Made by a program: the position numbers and the translations under genes | Origin: Shewanella sp. Isolate13 | GTDB lineage: Bacteria; Pseudomonadota; Gammaproteobacteria; Enterobacterales; Shewanellaceae | NCBI RefSeq assembly: GCF_022398325.1 | Contig: NZ_JAKEVD010000002.1 | Span: 17,123 to 81,122 of the forward strand | DNA length: 64,000 nucleotides | Reading direction: 5' to 3' | The notes under the pieces: model-generated | Seen by the model: only the letters and a program-made list of their open reading frames with translations | What the model was told of the DNA's origin: nothing | Database searches by the model: none | Part shown: piece after piece, positions 34,080-43,214 of the stretch | Numbering within the stretch: position 1 is the stretch's first letter | Layout of the letters: each line of letters opens with the position of its first letter

Positions 34080-35429
34080 TTAGTGCGTTTCAGCCACAGG
34101 GAAACTCAGTCGCGCCCGACACCCTGTTGGTGCGATATCTTCTAGGCTAAATTGCCACTGGTAACGCTGACACAGGCTATCGACGATGAGAAGGCCGAGC
34201 CCATGGCCATTATTGCTATCGTTTTCTGATGAATTGAGCCCGCGGCCAGTATCAGTGATCCCTATTGCACGTTTATCTATGCTAATGGATATTTTGCCGG
34301 AGTCGCTGGCATTGATAGCATTGCTAATCAAGTTAGTCAGTAGCATTCGTAGCACTGCAGGGCTCGGTTTGAGCAGTGGCGGCTCTCTAAAGTCTAACTC
34401 GAGTGTAATCTGCTTTGAGTTAGCTAGGTGTGAAAGCGGCGCGATAATCTGCTCAACTTCGTTTTTTTCTAATGTCCTGAATTGCTTATTGTCGGTGCCT
34501 TTCTCTTGTTTTACTAAGCCTAACAGGGCATCGACTGTATGCTGCATATCATGGGCGGCTCGCATAATACGGTCACGCTGGCGAGCTTGAAATGCGGCAG
34601 CATCATTCTGCTCCTGTAACTTGGCGGCACCGCTGATCACTGTGATTGGAGTGCGAAGCTCATGACTGGCATAGCGAGCAAACGCCTGCTCTTGCTTTAT
34701 CATCATCTCATTTTGTTGGCGATAATGATTGAGGCTATTAGCAAGCTCACTAAATTCGGCGGCAGACTGCGGCGGTACACTAAAGGTCTTGTGTGTAGCA
34801 GGGGATTTTAGTTGCTTACTGAGTTGCTCAACGGGTTCAACTAATCGGCGGCTTAGTTTGTGAATCGCGAAACCAAATAGTAGAAACAAAACCCCAATGA
34901 AGCTAAGCACAAACAGGTTAATTGATTGCCACTCACTGTGACTTAACTCCACGCTTTCTGCAGGCATGATGAGGTAGAGAGGCTGCATTACACCTTCAAG
35001 TTCAAACTCACTTCGATAAAGGAAGATCTCTTCGTGCTGGTTGAGTGCATCATCTTCAAATAACTTAAAGTTAGTGACCTCATGGAATAACCCCGTTGCG
35101 CCGCGGTCGACCACTTCACCTGAAAAATTGTTGGGGAATTGGCTTAAATCACCGTATTTCTCTGGGATAAGTTCAGTTGAATGGTAAGCCTCAACGTATA
35201 AGCCAATTTTGAGAGGTTGCTTTGCACCTTGTTGAAATAAGCTTATGGCGAATGGCGCGCTAACCTCGAGTTCATGTTGATTGACTTCATCCTCAATCCA
35301 CTGCATTAAGCTCAGCATGGAAATATAGAGCGTGAGCCCTATGGCTAGGGCAATGATACTGAAATAGATCATCAACCTTTGAGGCAGCTTAGAGGCCGAT
35401 GGGACTCGGTTGAGTAAGCGCTTTAACAC
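34080..35429 (-). CDS. Sensor histidine kinase
   Basis: A 449-residue inner-membrane kinase: transmembrane helix at about 21-43, periplasmic sensor of about 120 residues, second helix at about 171-189, HAMP-like linker, HisKA with phosphorylatable His256 in YASHELRTP, and HATPase_c with N, G1 (DTGRGL) and G2 (GHGLGLLIV) boxes. GTG start with AGGGAGAAGAG upstream. It overlaps its response-regulator gene by 7 nt. That partner carries a frameshift, so signalling through this pair may be lost. The divergent glycosyltransferase operon is the obvious candidate target. Confidence 0.92.
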   Translation of the reverse strand: MLKRLLNRVPSASKLPQRLMIYFSIIALAIGLTLYISMLSLMQWIEDEVNQHELEVSAPFAISLFQQGAKQPLKIGLYVEAYHSTELIPEKYGDLSQFPNNFSGEVVDRGATGLFHEVTNFKLFEDDALNQHEEIFLYRSEFELEGVMQPLYLIMPAESVELSHSEWQSINLFVLSFIGVLFLLFGFAIHKLSRRLVEPVEQLSKQLKSPATHKTFSVPPQSAAEFSELANSLNHYRQQNEMMIKQEQAFARYASHELRTPITVISGAAKLQEQNDAAAFQARQRDRIMRAAHDMQHTVDALLGLVKQEKGTDNKQFRTLEKNEVEQIIAPLSHLANSKQITLELDFREPPLLKPSPAVLRMLLTNLISNAINASDSGKISISIDKRAIGITDTGRGLNSSENDSNNGHGLGLLIVDSLCQRYQWQFSLEDIAPTGCRARLSFPVAETH

Positions 35430-36111
35430 GTCTCTTCTCCCTGTTGCAGCCTAAAGCCGATTTTAGGCACTGTTGCTAACATAGGTTGCTTAAAGGGTTT
35501 ATCGAGTTGATTGCGTAGTTGATACATATGGCTGCGTAAAATATCGCTACTTGGTGGCGACATGCCCCAGATTTCATCGATGATCTGTTCGCGTTTAACC
35601 ACATTGGGAGCATTTTTCATTAACAGCAGCAGGATCTGATAGGTGATAGGTGTCAGTGCGAGTTGCATACCTTGGCGAGAAGCCTGATGTTTTGCGATGT
35701 TTAACTCTATATCACCAAACTTGAGTGTACCTTGCGCCACTTGGCCACGATGCCGTTTTACGAGTGCTTGTACTCGGGCATCGACGACATCGAGATCGAA
35801 GGCTTGCCGAGATAATCATCTGCACCGCAATCGAACCCGCTGAGTAGGTCGCTTTTATTATCTAGCGCGGTCAACATTAAGATGGGGGTGCTGCAACCAA
35901 GGGAGCGCAGCGCCTTACATAGGCTTAAGCCATCGAGTTTAGGCAGCATCAGGTCGAGGATAATAGCATCGAAGTCGAAAGCCTGTGCTAGCGAAAGACC
36001 AAGCTCACCGTTGTCGGCGAAGTCGAGTTCCATGCCTTTGGCTTCGAAATAGTCGCCAAGGATCCCCGCTACATCGCTGTTATCTTCAATAATCAGTAGT
36101 TTAATTGTCAT
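35423..36111 (-). pseudogene. OmpR/PhoB-family response regulator broken by a one-base frameshift
   Basis: The receiver half (36111 down to about 35803) is intact: acidic pocket IIEDN, phospho-acceptor Asp53 in ILDLMLP, Thr in MLTA and the switch pair Lys103-Pro104. At the base run CCTTCG (complement of 35798-35803) the frame runs on as GKPSISM and stops at about 35758. Reading one base back restores GKPFDLDVVDARVQALV and continues into a complete winged-helix output domain ending at 35423. One missing T in KPF therefore splits what would be an about 229-residue regulator. The downstream GTG at 35740 could begin a separate DNA-binding peptide but is not a usual start. Either a real inactivating mutation or a sequencing error. 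Confidence 0.9.
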
Positions 36112-36170
36112 TGTGCATGCTGTGATTAACCCGGTATATGGCGATTATTTTAGCACTTTTTTTGTCGAAA

Positions 36171-36187
36171 AAATGTCAACGACATTT
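36171..36187. promoter_or_regulatory. Palindrome in the divergent promoter region
   Basis: AAATGTC-AAC-GACATTT is a perfect 7-bp inverted repeat in the 130-nt gap between the two-component genes and the glycosyltransferase operon. It is a candidate operator for the adjacent response regulator or another factor. No consensus is recognised. Confidence 0.45.
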
Positions 36188-36241
36188 CGTTCACTCAAGT
36201 CTAGGCATGCTAACGGCAAATTAGCCTTTGCAGGATAAAAC

Positions 36242-37279
36242 ATGTCGTATTCCTCATCTTCTCAAACTCGCGAACATGCAGAGATTTGTCTGTCTGTTGT
36301 GGTGCCCTTATTCAATGAATCGCAAATGATAAAGCCCTTGATTGAGCGTTTAACCGCGGTGCTTTCAAGGCTTGATGATAGCAGTGAAATTGTATTTGTT
36401 GATGACGGAAGTTGTGATGACTCTTGGCTGCAGGTGAGCCGATTACCTCTGGTAGATAATGAGTATCAGTGCATCAAGTTAAGCCGTAATTTTGGTAAAG
36501 AGGCGGCGATGTCAGCAGGTATTGACCACGCCAGAGGATTGGTGGTGATCATGCTGGACGCGGATCTGCAAGACCCACCGGAATTGATCCCTGATATGTT
36601 GGCTCAGTGGCGAGCCGGCTACGATATCGTCAATATGAAGCGCAGAAAACGGTTAGGGGAGACCTGGTTTAAACGTTTCTCTGCTGGCTGCTTCTACCGT
36701 TTGATGAACTGGGTATCGGACTCGCCAGTGCCTGAGAATGTCGGTGATTTTCGCCTGATGAGCCGTCAGGTTATCGATAGTATTAAGGCTTTGCCTGAGC
36801 GTAACCGTTTTATGAAAGGGTTATTTAGTTGGCCGGGATTTTCTCAAAAGACCTTAGAGTTTGACCGCGATCCTCGTTTTACCGGTGAAACTAAGTGGAA
36901 TTATGGCAAGTTGTTTGGCTTAGCGATGGACGGCATTACCTCCTTTAGCTTTAAACCCCTTAGACTCGCCACTTGGTGCGGTGTGCTGACGGCATTGTGC
37001 GCCTTTGTTTATGGCGGTTGGATAGTGGCTAATACCTTGATATTTGGCGGCAGTGTTGCTGGATATCCGTCGCTAATGGTGGTGCAGCTGGCATTAGCTG
37101 GGATCCAGTTGTTGGCTCTTGGGCTGATTGGAGAGTATCTGGGGCGAGTGTTTGTAGAGGTGAAGCAAAGGCCTCTATACCTGATTGAAGAGGTAGCCTA
37201 TCGGGAGTCGTTGGCGCAAGTGAAAGCTCGGACTCGCAATACAAAGCAGGATAATGTTAGCTACTTGGGGGCTAAATAA
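36242..37279 (+). CDS. Polyprenyl-phosphate glycosyltransferase, GT2 (ArnC/GtrB-like)
   Basis: A 345-residue enzyme: GT-A catalytic half with VVPLFNES, VDDGSCDDSW and the metal-binding DADLQDPPELI, followed by two C-terminal transmembrane helices (about 240-262 and 275-300). Such proteins move a sugar from a nucleotide donor to undecaprenyl phosphate on the inner leaflet. It heads an operon with an ArnT-like transferase and a GtrA protein, which can flip and use the product. AGGAT precedes the ATG, and the downstream start overlaps its stop by 1 nt. The sugar is unknown. Confidence 0.9.
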   Translation: MSYSSSSQTREHAEICLSVVVPLFNESQMIKPLIERLTAVLSRLDDSSEIVFVDDGSCDDSWLQVSRLPLVDNEYQCIKLSRNFGKEAAMSAGIDHARGLVVIMLDADLQDPPELIPDMLAQWRAGYDIVNMKRRKRLGETWFKRFSAGCFYRLMNWVSDSPVPENVGDFRLMSRQVIDSIKALPERNRFMKGLFSWPGFSQKTLEFDRDPRFTGETKWNYGKLFGLAMDGITSFSFKPLRLATWCGVLTALCAFVYGGWIVANTLIFGGSVAGYPSLMVVQLALAGIQLLALGLIGEYLGRVFVEVKQRPLYLIEEVAYRESLAQVKARTRNTKQDNVSYLGAK

Positions 37280-38733
37280 TGTTGAGCACTCGCGACACTC
37301 ACAGGGGAGTGGCTGTGCTCTTGCTGGTGGTTCTGACACGACTATTACTCCTGCCTTGGTATCCGCTGATGGATACCACCGAGGCGAGATACGGTGAGAT
37401 GGCACGCCTGATGGTAGAGACAGGAAACTGGGTAACGCCTCTATTTGATTACAATGTGCCGTTTTGGGGCAAGCCCCCGCTACATACCTGGATGAGTGCT
37501 GGCTCATTAAACCTATTTGGTATCAATGAGTTTGCTGTGCGTTTTCCCCACTGGTTGGCAGCGATGCTGACCTTAGCCGTTGTCGGTTACTTTGCCAAAC
37601 GTCTGCATTTACCCGTGACGTCGGTGCTAATCATTTTGGCATCAACAGTGGTGTTTAGCGTCAGCGCGGGTGCAGTAATGACCGATATGGCGCTGACACT
37701 GGGGCTGACGCTGGCGATGGTCGGTTTTTACCTGTGTTGGCAAGGTGACAGACTTTGGGGATATATCGGTTTTAGCGGCCTAGCAATCGGCTTGCTGGCA
37801 AAAGGCCCGGTGGCATTAGTCCTGTTCGCAATTGGCACTGGGCTTTGGTTGCTGTGGCGCTATGGTTTGCGAAAGAATGGCTTGCAAAAGACTGGCCTAT
37901 TAAAGATGTGGCGACACTTATGGCAGCGTACACCACTTGTGACGGGCACTCTGCTGATGCTCGCTATCGCGTTGCCTTGGTATGTGATGGCGGAGCGAGC
38001 GACTCCAGGCTTTTTACATTACTTTATTATTGGGGAGCATTGGTCGCGCTTTGTCGATAGTGGCTGGCAAGGCGATCTCTATGGCACGGCCCATGACGAG
38101 ATCCGAGGTACGATCTGGCTGTATTTCATTGCTGCTGCTATGCCATGGTCACTGTTTCTGCCGAGGGCAATTTACAAGATAGTGACAGAGGCTAGAAGCT
38201 CTGCGTCAGAAGTCGTTGCTAAGGGGGAGAAACAGGCGGCAGAGCAATCTAAGGGGGTGGCTAGCTATCTTCTGTGCTGGATGCTTGCACCTATGGTGCT
38301 GTTTACGCTCGCGGGCAATATTCTGCCCGCCTATGTCTTGCCTGGTATTCCAGGCTTAGCGCTGTTGCTCGGCTATGCGTGGTGCAATGGTCGCCTACCA
38401 GGGCTCAATGCAATCGCTTTATCTATTCCAGTCTTGTTACTCATCACCGTTGTCGTGCTGAATTTTGGGCCTGCAAAAGATAAGAGCGAGCGCTGGTTAC
38501 TCTCACTGCGCAGTGAAGCATTACCGACTTATTACTGGCAGAGGCAGCCGTTTTCAGCACGTTTCTACAGCGCTGGTCAAGCAGACAAGATTGATGCTTT
38601 AGACAAGGTGGACTCGAAGAGTGACTTCTACTTAGTGGTTGAGAATAGCAAGCTTGCAGAGCCTCGATTCTCTCACTGCAGTGAAGTGGCGCACAATAAG
38701 TATCGGGGGCTACTGCGTTGTCGTCGCAACTAA
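37279..38733 (+). CDS. ArnT-like GT39-family integral membrane glycosyltransferase
   Basis: A 484-residue multi-span protein with the ArnT/PMT N-terminal loop MDTTEARYGEMARLM (catalytic Asp/Glu region) and FWGKPPLHTWM, and about ten to twelve hydrophobic helices. It would transfer a sugar from undecaprenyl phosphate to a lipid, lipopolysaccharide or protein acceptor on the periplasmic side. Its start overlaps the GT2 stop (TAATG), and GtrA follows in the same way. No arnA/arnB/arnD genes are nearby, so aminoarabinose is not implied. Confidence 0.9.
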   Translation: MLSTRDTHRGVAVLLLVVLTRLLLLPWYPLMDTTEARYGEMARLMVETGNWVTPLFDYNVPFWGKPPLHTWMSAGSLNLFGINEFAVRFPHWLAAMLTLAVVGYFAKRLHLPVTSVLIILASTVVFSVSAGAVMTDMALTLGLTLAMVGFYLCWQGDRLWGYIGFSGLAIGLLAKGPVALVLFAIGTGLWLLWRYGLRKNGLQKTGLLKMWRHLWQRTPLVTGTLLMLAIALPWYVMAERATPGFLHYFIIGEHWSRFVDSGWQGDLYGTAHDEIRGTIWLYFIAAAMPWSLFLPRAIYKIVTEARSSASEVVAKGEKQAAEQSKGVASYLLCWMLAPMVLFTLAGNILPAYVLPGIPGLALLLGYAWCNGRLPGLNAIALSIPVLLLITVVVLNFGPAKDKSERWLLSLRSEALPTYYWQRQPFSARFYSAGQADKIDALDKVDSKSDFYLVVENSKLAEPRFSHCSEVAHNKYRGLLRCRRN

Positions 38734-39170
38734 TGGTCTTCTCTATGCAGGCACTGCGGCAATTATGGCTTAAGCACTGGCAAGCTTTGCGCTTCTTAGT
38801 GGTTGGCGGCGCGGTATTTATGTTTGATGCTGCGCTGTTTTATGGGTTGCTGAATGGCTTTGAGCTGCCTTTAATGCTCGCTCGCTGCAGCGCTTTTGCC
38901 TGTGCGCTTATTGTTTCTTGGTTGGCGAATCGCTACTGGACCTTTGGTGAGCGCAAGCAAGTCCCTAAGGCTAGGCAGTTATTGAGGTCAGTGGCAGTTT
39001 CAATTCTCGCGGCATTGGTTAATCTATCGGTATTTTATCTATGCTCCACGGCGTTAAGCGGTGGGCCACTGAATGCTTTAATCAGTTTTAGCTTAGGCGT
39101 ATTGGCTGGACTCATTATTAACTGGTTTGGTGCCAATCGTTGGATATATCGAGCCGTTGCTCTTGAATAA
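38733..39170 (+). CDS. GtrA-family polyprenyl-linked sugar flippase candidate
   Basis: A 145-residue protein with four hydrophobic helices and the GtrA pattern RFLVVGGAVFMFDAALFYGLL, then SWLANRYWTFG and NWFGANRWIYR. GtrA proteins are thought to flip undecaprenyl-phosphate-sugar. The ATG at 38733 overlaps the upstream stop (TAATG); a TTG at 38718 is an unlikely start. It completes a three-gene lipid-glycosylation operon. Confidence 0.9.
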   Translation: MVFSMQALRQLWLKHWQALRFLVVGGAVFMFDAALFYGLLNGFELPLMLARCSAFACALIVSWLANRYWTFGERKQVPKARQLLRSVAVSILAALVNLSVFYLCSTALSGGPLNALISFSLGVLAGLIINWFGANRWIYRAVALE

Positions 39171-39281
39171 TGCTCAAAATACTCGGGCTTATGTTACAAA
39201 CTGTTAACTAGTGGTTTTACTCCGGCTAGAAAACCGCTAGTTTCACTCTCTATAGTATTTATGGATGAGGTAATGGTTAAC

Positions 39282-40820
39282 ATGAAGTTCTTCAATATGA
39301 GATCGGTTTTAATTGGAGGCGGCGTTTCTTATCTACTGGCTGCGTCGACATTACCACTATCGGCTTTAGCGGCCTCCGAGCCATCGTTAAGCTTTACTGA
39401 AATGGCAATCGATGCCCCTTTTGAGCTGACTCACCCCATCATCGCTGCCGATCTGCTGCCTGAGGCGGGTAAAGAGTTAGTGGTATTTGGTGTCGATGGT
39501 TTGAGTCAGCGCTGGATGGCTATCTATGGGTTTGAAAGGGGACGATACCAACTCACAATGAAGCGAGCGCTGCCCCAAGAGCTACATAGTTTTGACATCA
39601 CAGAGTTTGTGCCCGGTAAATTACAACAGTTGTATTTCCTATCTCAAGATGAGCTACAGCTTCTCGTGAGTAAAGAGAATAGCTCTAAGTTATATATTGA
39701 AACGGTGGCCAAGATCAGTTCACTATCTTTTAAAGAGCGGCCAGACTTCATCAGTCGTGGTGAGTTTATTCAGGATCTCAATGGTGATCTCTTAGACGAT
39801 ATCTTGATCCATGATTTTAATCAGTTGCATCTTTTTTTGGCTAAAGAGCAAGGCTTTGAGCGTCAGACTCTGCCGATAAAGCCGCAGTCTCGTCTATTTG
39901 ACGATGGCGCCACCTATACTCAATCTAAGCTTTATATCAGTGATGTTAACCTCGATGGCTTGGCGGATATCGTTAAGATTGGCGAGGGAGAGTTGGAAGT
40001 TTATAAGCAGACCCAGACTAAAGGCTTCGATCAGGTTGCCGAATACATTTCGGTACGCCAGCCTATCAGTGGTATCGATTGGTGGAACAAGCGCGATGCC
40101 TACGGTGAGCAGTTAGATCAGAGTGAGCTGGTTTATCGCAAGGTTGAGCAGCTTAAAGATCTTAATGCCGATGGGGTGACCGATATGGTGATCCGCTACA
40201 CCAAAAGCAGTGGTGTTTTCGACAGAGTAAATGATTATGAGATCTACCTCGGTGAGAGTCAGAAAGGCGCCTTGGTTTTCCCCAAGACGGCGAGCAGTGT
40301 GATTAAAGCCGAAGGGACACTTACTGGTTTGGAGTTTATCGATATCGATAGCGATGAGCGGGATGAAGTGATGGTGGCGGGGTTTGATATTGGGGTATCG
40401 CAAATTATCGGCGCGCTACTCTCGGGCAGTATCGATCAAGATGTGCATCTGTTTAAGATGGACTCTAGCGGTCGATTTAGTGATGACTCCAATGTGACCA
40501 AAGAAGTTGAGCTAAGCTTTAGCTTCAGTTCGGGGCAAGCGGGCACGCCAGTAGTTAAGCTTGCGGATCTTAACGGCGATGGCCTTAAAGATCTTTTATT
40601 GTCGGAAGATGAATCGACACTAAAGATCTATTTGGGTCAATCGGGCAAGCGCCTATTTGGTTCCGATCCCGAGAAGCATCGCTTGCAATTGCCAGTGGAT
40701 GGCAAGATGTTGATAAGCGATGATCTCAATGGTGATGGGCGAGAGGATCTGCTAATCAAGTATGGTCGACAAGACGATAAAAAACTCTCTAGGCAATTCA
40801 TAGTGCTATTAGCGAGCTAG
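39282..40820 (+). CDS. Exported FG-GAP/VCBS repeat (beta-propeller) protein
   Basis: A protein of about 512 residues with an N-terminal signal peptide (MKFFNMRSVLIGGG, cleavage after ALA near residue 31). At least six calcium-type repeat turns follow: DLNGDLLDD, DVNLDGLAD, DLNADGVTD, DIDSDERDE, DLNGDGLKD and DLNGDGRED. These are FG-GAP/VCBS blades of an extracellular beta-propeller. The start is uncertain: 39261, 39273 and 39282 are in frame, and 39282 gives the best signal peptide. It lies 112 nt after gtrA on the same strand and has its own terminator. Function unknown; adhesion or carbohydrate binding is usual for the fold. Confidence 0.85.
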   Translation: MKFFNMRSVLIGGGVSYLLAASTLPLSALAASEPSLSFTEMAIDAPFELTHPIIAADLLPEAGKELVVFGVDGLSQRWMAIYGFERGRYQLTMKRALPQELHSFDITEFVPGKLQQLYFLSQDELQLLVSKENSSKLYIETVAKISSLSFKERPDFISRGEFIQDLNGDLLDDILIHDFNQLHLFLAKEQGFERQTLPIKPQSRLFDDGATYTQSKLYISDVNLDGLADIVKIGEGELEVYKQTQTKGFDQVAEYISVRQPISGIDWWNKRDAYGEQLDQSELVYRKVEQLKDLNADGVTDMVIRYTKSSGVFDRVNDYEIYLGESQKGALVFPKTASSVIKAEGTLTGLEFIDIDSDERDEVMVAGFDIGVSQIIGALLSGSIDQDVHLFKMDSSGRFSDDSNVTKEVELSFSFSSGQAGTPVVKLADLNGDGLKDLLLSEDESTLKIYLGQSGKRLFGSDPEKHRLQLPVDGKMLISDDLNGDGREDLLIKYGRQDDKKLSRQFIVLLAS

Positions 40821-40847
40821 CCTCTGCCCTCGGCTTAGATAAATGAT

Positions 40848-40875
40848 AAGCGACCCGAATAGGGTCGCTTTTTTA
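40848..40875 (+). terminator. Rho-independent terminator after the FG-GAP protein gene
   Basis: AAGCGACCC-GAAT-AGGGTCGCTT followed by T-run, 28 nt past the stop codon. Confidence 0.9.
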
Positions 40876-41030
40876 TTGAAGTCAGCATGCTTAAAGTGAG
40901 GCTTTATTAAGTTCACACTAATTTACAAAGCTATTCATATACTTGCCGTTTATTTCACTATCTGACAGTTCTTGACGCAAACCTTAGGTCATAAGAGGTG
41001 CACATATTGCGAATTAATTAAGGAAGATAG

Positions 41031-42398
41031 ATGAAACAAACACCATGGCGTTATATCGGTTTATCAGTAGTAATGGCGACGGTTGTCGCTTGCAGCTCAG
41101 ATGACAGCGAATCAACCAGCAGCGGTAGCTTTATCCAATATTACAACGGATCGGCAAACAGCACCTCGACTGCGCTGGTACTGGATGGGTATGCTTACTC
41201 GTCGGTGAGCTTTGCCGATTCCTTACCTAGGTATGAGTACGGGACGGGAACGAGCGAACTTGAGATCACAGGCTTAGATGCCCAAGGCGAAGAGCTGAAT
41301 ATCTATCAATCGACGATAGAGCTGAGGGATGCTGATAACCATCTTTTTATATTAGTCGGTGATTATAGTGAGCCTGAGTTAGTCGATATCGTCTACAGCC
41401 GCAGCGAAATGGATGAACTCAATAGTGATGAAAGTGGCGACTATAGCAAGATGCAGGTGTTAATCGCCCATGCTGCGATGGGTGAGCCTAGTTTTGACCT
41501 CTATTTGGGCAAACAGGGGCAAGCGTTTAGTTCGGCGATCATGCTGGACGCCATTAGCTATAAAGGTCACAGCGATGGTCTGATATTCGATACTGGTGAG
41601 TATGTACTGTATCTCACCGAAAGTGGGCAAGCCGAACCTGTGTTTACCACCGCCGCACTGGAGCTGACCGATAATACGGTATACAAGTTCATTATTCGCA
41701 ATAGCTTTGGTCCTGGGACGCCTAAGATCATAGTCGATAATGTGGACTCTTCTGGCACGCCTGATCCCTATGTCAATATTGATGCCAATGCAGAGTATCG
41801 TGTTTTTAATGGACTCAATAATACCGACACGATCGATGCTGAGCTTGTCAGTAATCAGGAGTCCCAGTACCTATACGAGCTAAAGCCGAATCAACTCACT
41901 GAGTTTAAAGATATAGGCTACAACGACTATGGCGTTACCATTACTAACAGCGCAAGCAACCAAGTATTAGCCAATAACCTATTGATCACCTTTAACCAGG
42001 ATGAGAGTAAAACCATTGTGGTTTATGAGGATGAGTTAGGTGAAGCAAAGGGCATGACCATCACCCACGATCATCGACCAAGAGCATTTGAGCATCAGAT
42101 CAGCTTGGCCAATCTTGTTCCGGAGTTTGAGGAACTGATGATCTATTTTGTGCGCTCGAGTGAGACTATTGAGTCGGCAGAATATAAGTTAACAGGGGTT
42201 GAGTTTACCGAGCTGAGTAGCATTAGTTTGCCGTCGGATGACTATGAGATAAGTGTGGTATTTAAAGATGAAAACGATACCTTAACTCTTCTATATCAGT
42301 CAGATGTCGTACAGTTTAATCAAGCCGGTAACTACACCATGGTGTTGAATCCAGACGATACCGAGCCACTAGGTTACCGACTAGCCACTTTCCAGTAG
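41031..42398 (+). CDS. DUF4397-type lipoprotein
   Basis: A 455-residue exported lipoprotein: signal with lipobox VVAC (Cys22) followed by SSDDSES, then repeated beta-sandwich segments of the DUF4397 type (IQYYNGSANSTSTALVLDGY, VLIAHAAMGEPSFDLYLG, YRVFNGLNNTDTIDAELV). Ser at +2 suggests the outer membrane. Function unknown. It lies 210 nt after the FG-GAP gene and beyond its terminator, so it is a separate unit in the same surface-protein neighbourhood. GGAAG lies before the ATG. Confidence 0.85.
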   Translation: MKQTPWRYIGLSVVMATVVACSSDDSESTSSGSFIQYYNGSANSTSTALVLDGYAYSSVSFADSLPRYEYGTGTSELEITGLDAQGEELNIYQSTIELRDADNHLFILVGDYSEPELVDIVYSRSEMDELNSDESGDYSKMQVLIAHAAMGEPSFDLYLGKQGQAFSSAIMLDAISYKGHSDGLIFDTGEYVLYLTESGQAEPVFTTAALELTDNTVYKFIIRNSFGPGTPKIIVDNVDSSGTPDPYVNIDANAEYRVFNGLNNTDTIDAELVSNQESQYLYELKPNQLTEFKDIGYNDYGVTITNSASNQVLANNLLITFNQDESKTIVVYEDELGEAKGMTITHDHRPRAFEHQISLANLVPEFEELMIYFVRSSETIESAEYKLTGVEFTELSSISLPSDDYEISVVFKDENDTLTLLYQSDVVQFNQAGNYTMVLNPDDTEPLGYRLATFQ

Positions 42399-42520
42399 TC
42401 GGTGTTGAACTCAAGATGGGGTGCAGAGGCGAAATTCACATTAAGCGTATTTTATTTATATAGAGTTAGCGCGTTAATTTTTGATTTCGTTGAGGCGAAA
42501 GTTGTGTTTCCCGCCTCTGC

Positions 42521-42542
42521 TTAACAGGGTACAGCCTGTTAA
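42521..42542 (-). terminator. Hairpin after the small HTH gene
   Basis: TTAACAGG and CCTGTTAA pair around 6 nt just past the stop codon of the minus-strand HTH gene. The tract after it is not T-rich, so termination may be weak. Confidence 0.4.
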
Positions 42543-42544
42543 AT

Positions 42545-42760
42545 CTAGCGACGACTGAGCAGTTGTTTAATACGTAAACTTAGCTGCTTAGTCTGTTTCA
42601 GAATTGGCAGTGAACCTTGACTGGTTCTTTGCTCACTTTCCTGAACAATCTGATAAACGGTTTTAGTCGATAGGCCATAGTCTTTGGCAACGTCCGATAA
42701 TAAACGGCCGTTATTTTTGACTTCGTTAATTACTTTGAGGTTAAGGTTGATAGCATCCAT
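42545..42760 (-). CDS. Small helix-turn-helix protein
   Basis: A 71-residue protein with one helix-turn-helix (LLSDVAKDYGLSTKTVYQIV, about 20-39) and a basic C terminus (LRIKQLLSRR). It resembles the N-terminal HTH of transposase OrfA-type proteins and of small regulators, but no second transposase frame lies beside it. GAGAG lies upstream of the ATG. Its target is unknown; several palindromes occur in the gap just upstream. Confidence 0.7.
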   Translation of the reverse strand: MDAINLNLKVINEVKNNGRLLSDVAKDYGLSTKTVYQIVQESEQRTSQGSLPILKQTKQLSLRIKQLLSRR

Positions 42761-43214
42761 CGTATTTTTCTCTCATTCTAATGTTTAGACATCAGTGGTT
42801 TGTGCGTCTTTGAGTGTGGTGACGGAATTCCATCGACAAAGGGTTTTAGCCTGCTCCTGTCGTTATTCGCTGAGCATTGTTATTAATTATTTTTTTAGCC
42901 AGCGAATACTCAATAATGAGTATGCTTAAGACGTGCCAAGTTGGTTTGGTATTTTTATTCATTACATTTCATATGGTTAAAGCTCGTTAGTCAGCTTTGG
43001 TGCAATAAGCCGTATTTTGTTCGCCCTAAAAAGGTGCGCATGCGCACCACGGTGGTGCAAGGGCCGCTTAAGAAAGCTGGCTAATTTGTTTGTTTTTAAA
43101 CCAGTTAACGGCGTGACCATTGTCTAATTCGCCGTGCTTTATATACTGCTTTAAAAATACAACTTAATCGTGGTCGCTTTTGCCGAAGGCAAGGGCTGTT
43201 AGGGGTAGTAAAAA
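42761..43214. other. Intergenic region with several palindromes
   Basis: A 454-nt divergent gap. ATACTCA-ATAA-TGAGTAT lies at 42906-42923. Two overlapping perfect palindromes, GGTGCGCATGCGCACC (43033-43048) and GCACCACGGTGGTGC (43044-43058), share five bases. The promoters of the small HTH gene (minus) and of the OmpA-like gene (plus) must lie here. No further gene is seen. Confidence 0.6.

Noticed and set aside
35423..35740. Winged-helix frame as an independent gene with a GTG start
   Set aside because: The upstream receiver frame joins it exactly after adding one base, restoring the family motif KPFDLD; a stand-alone gene is less likely than a frameshifted regulator.
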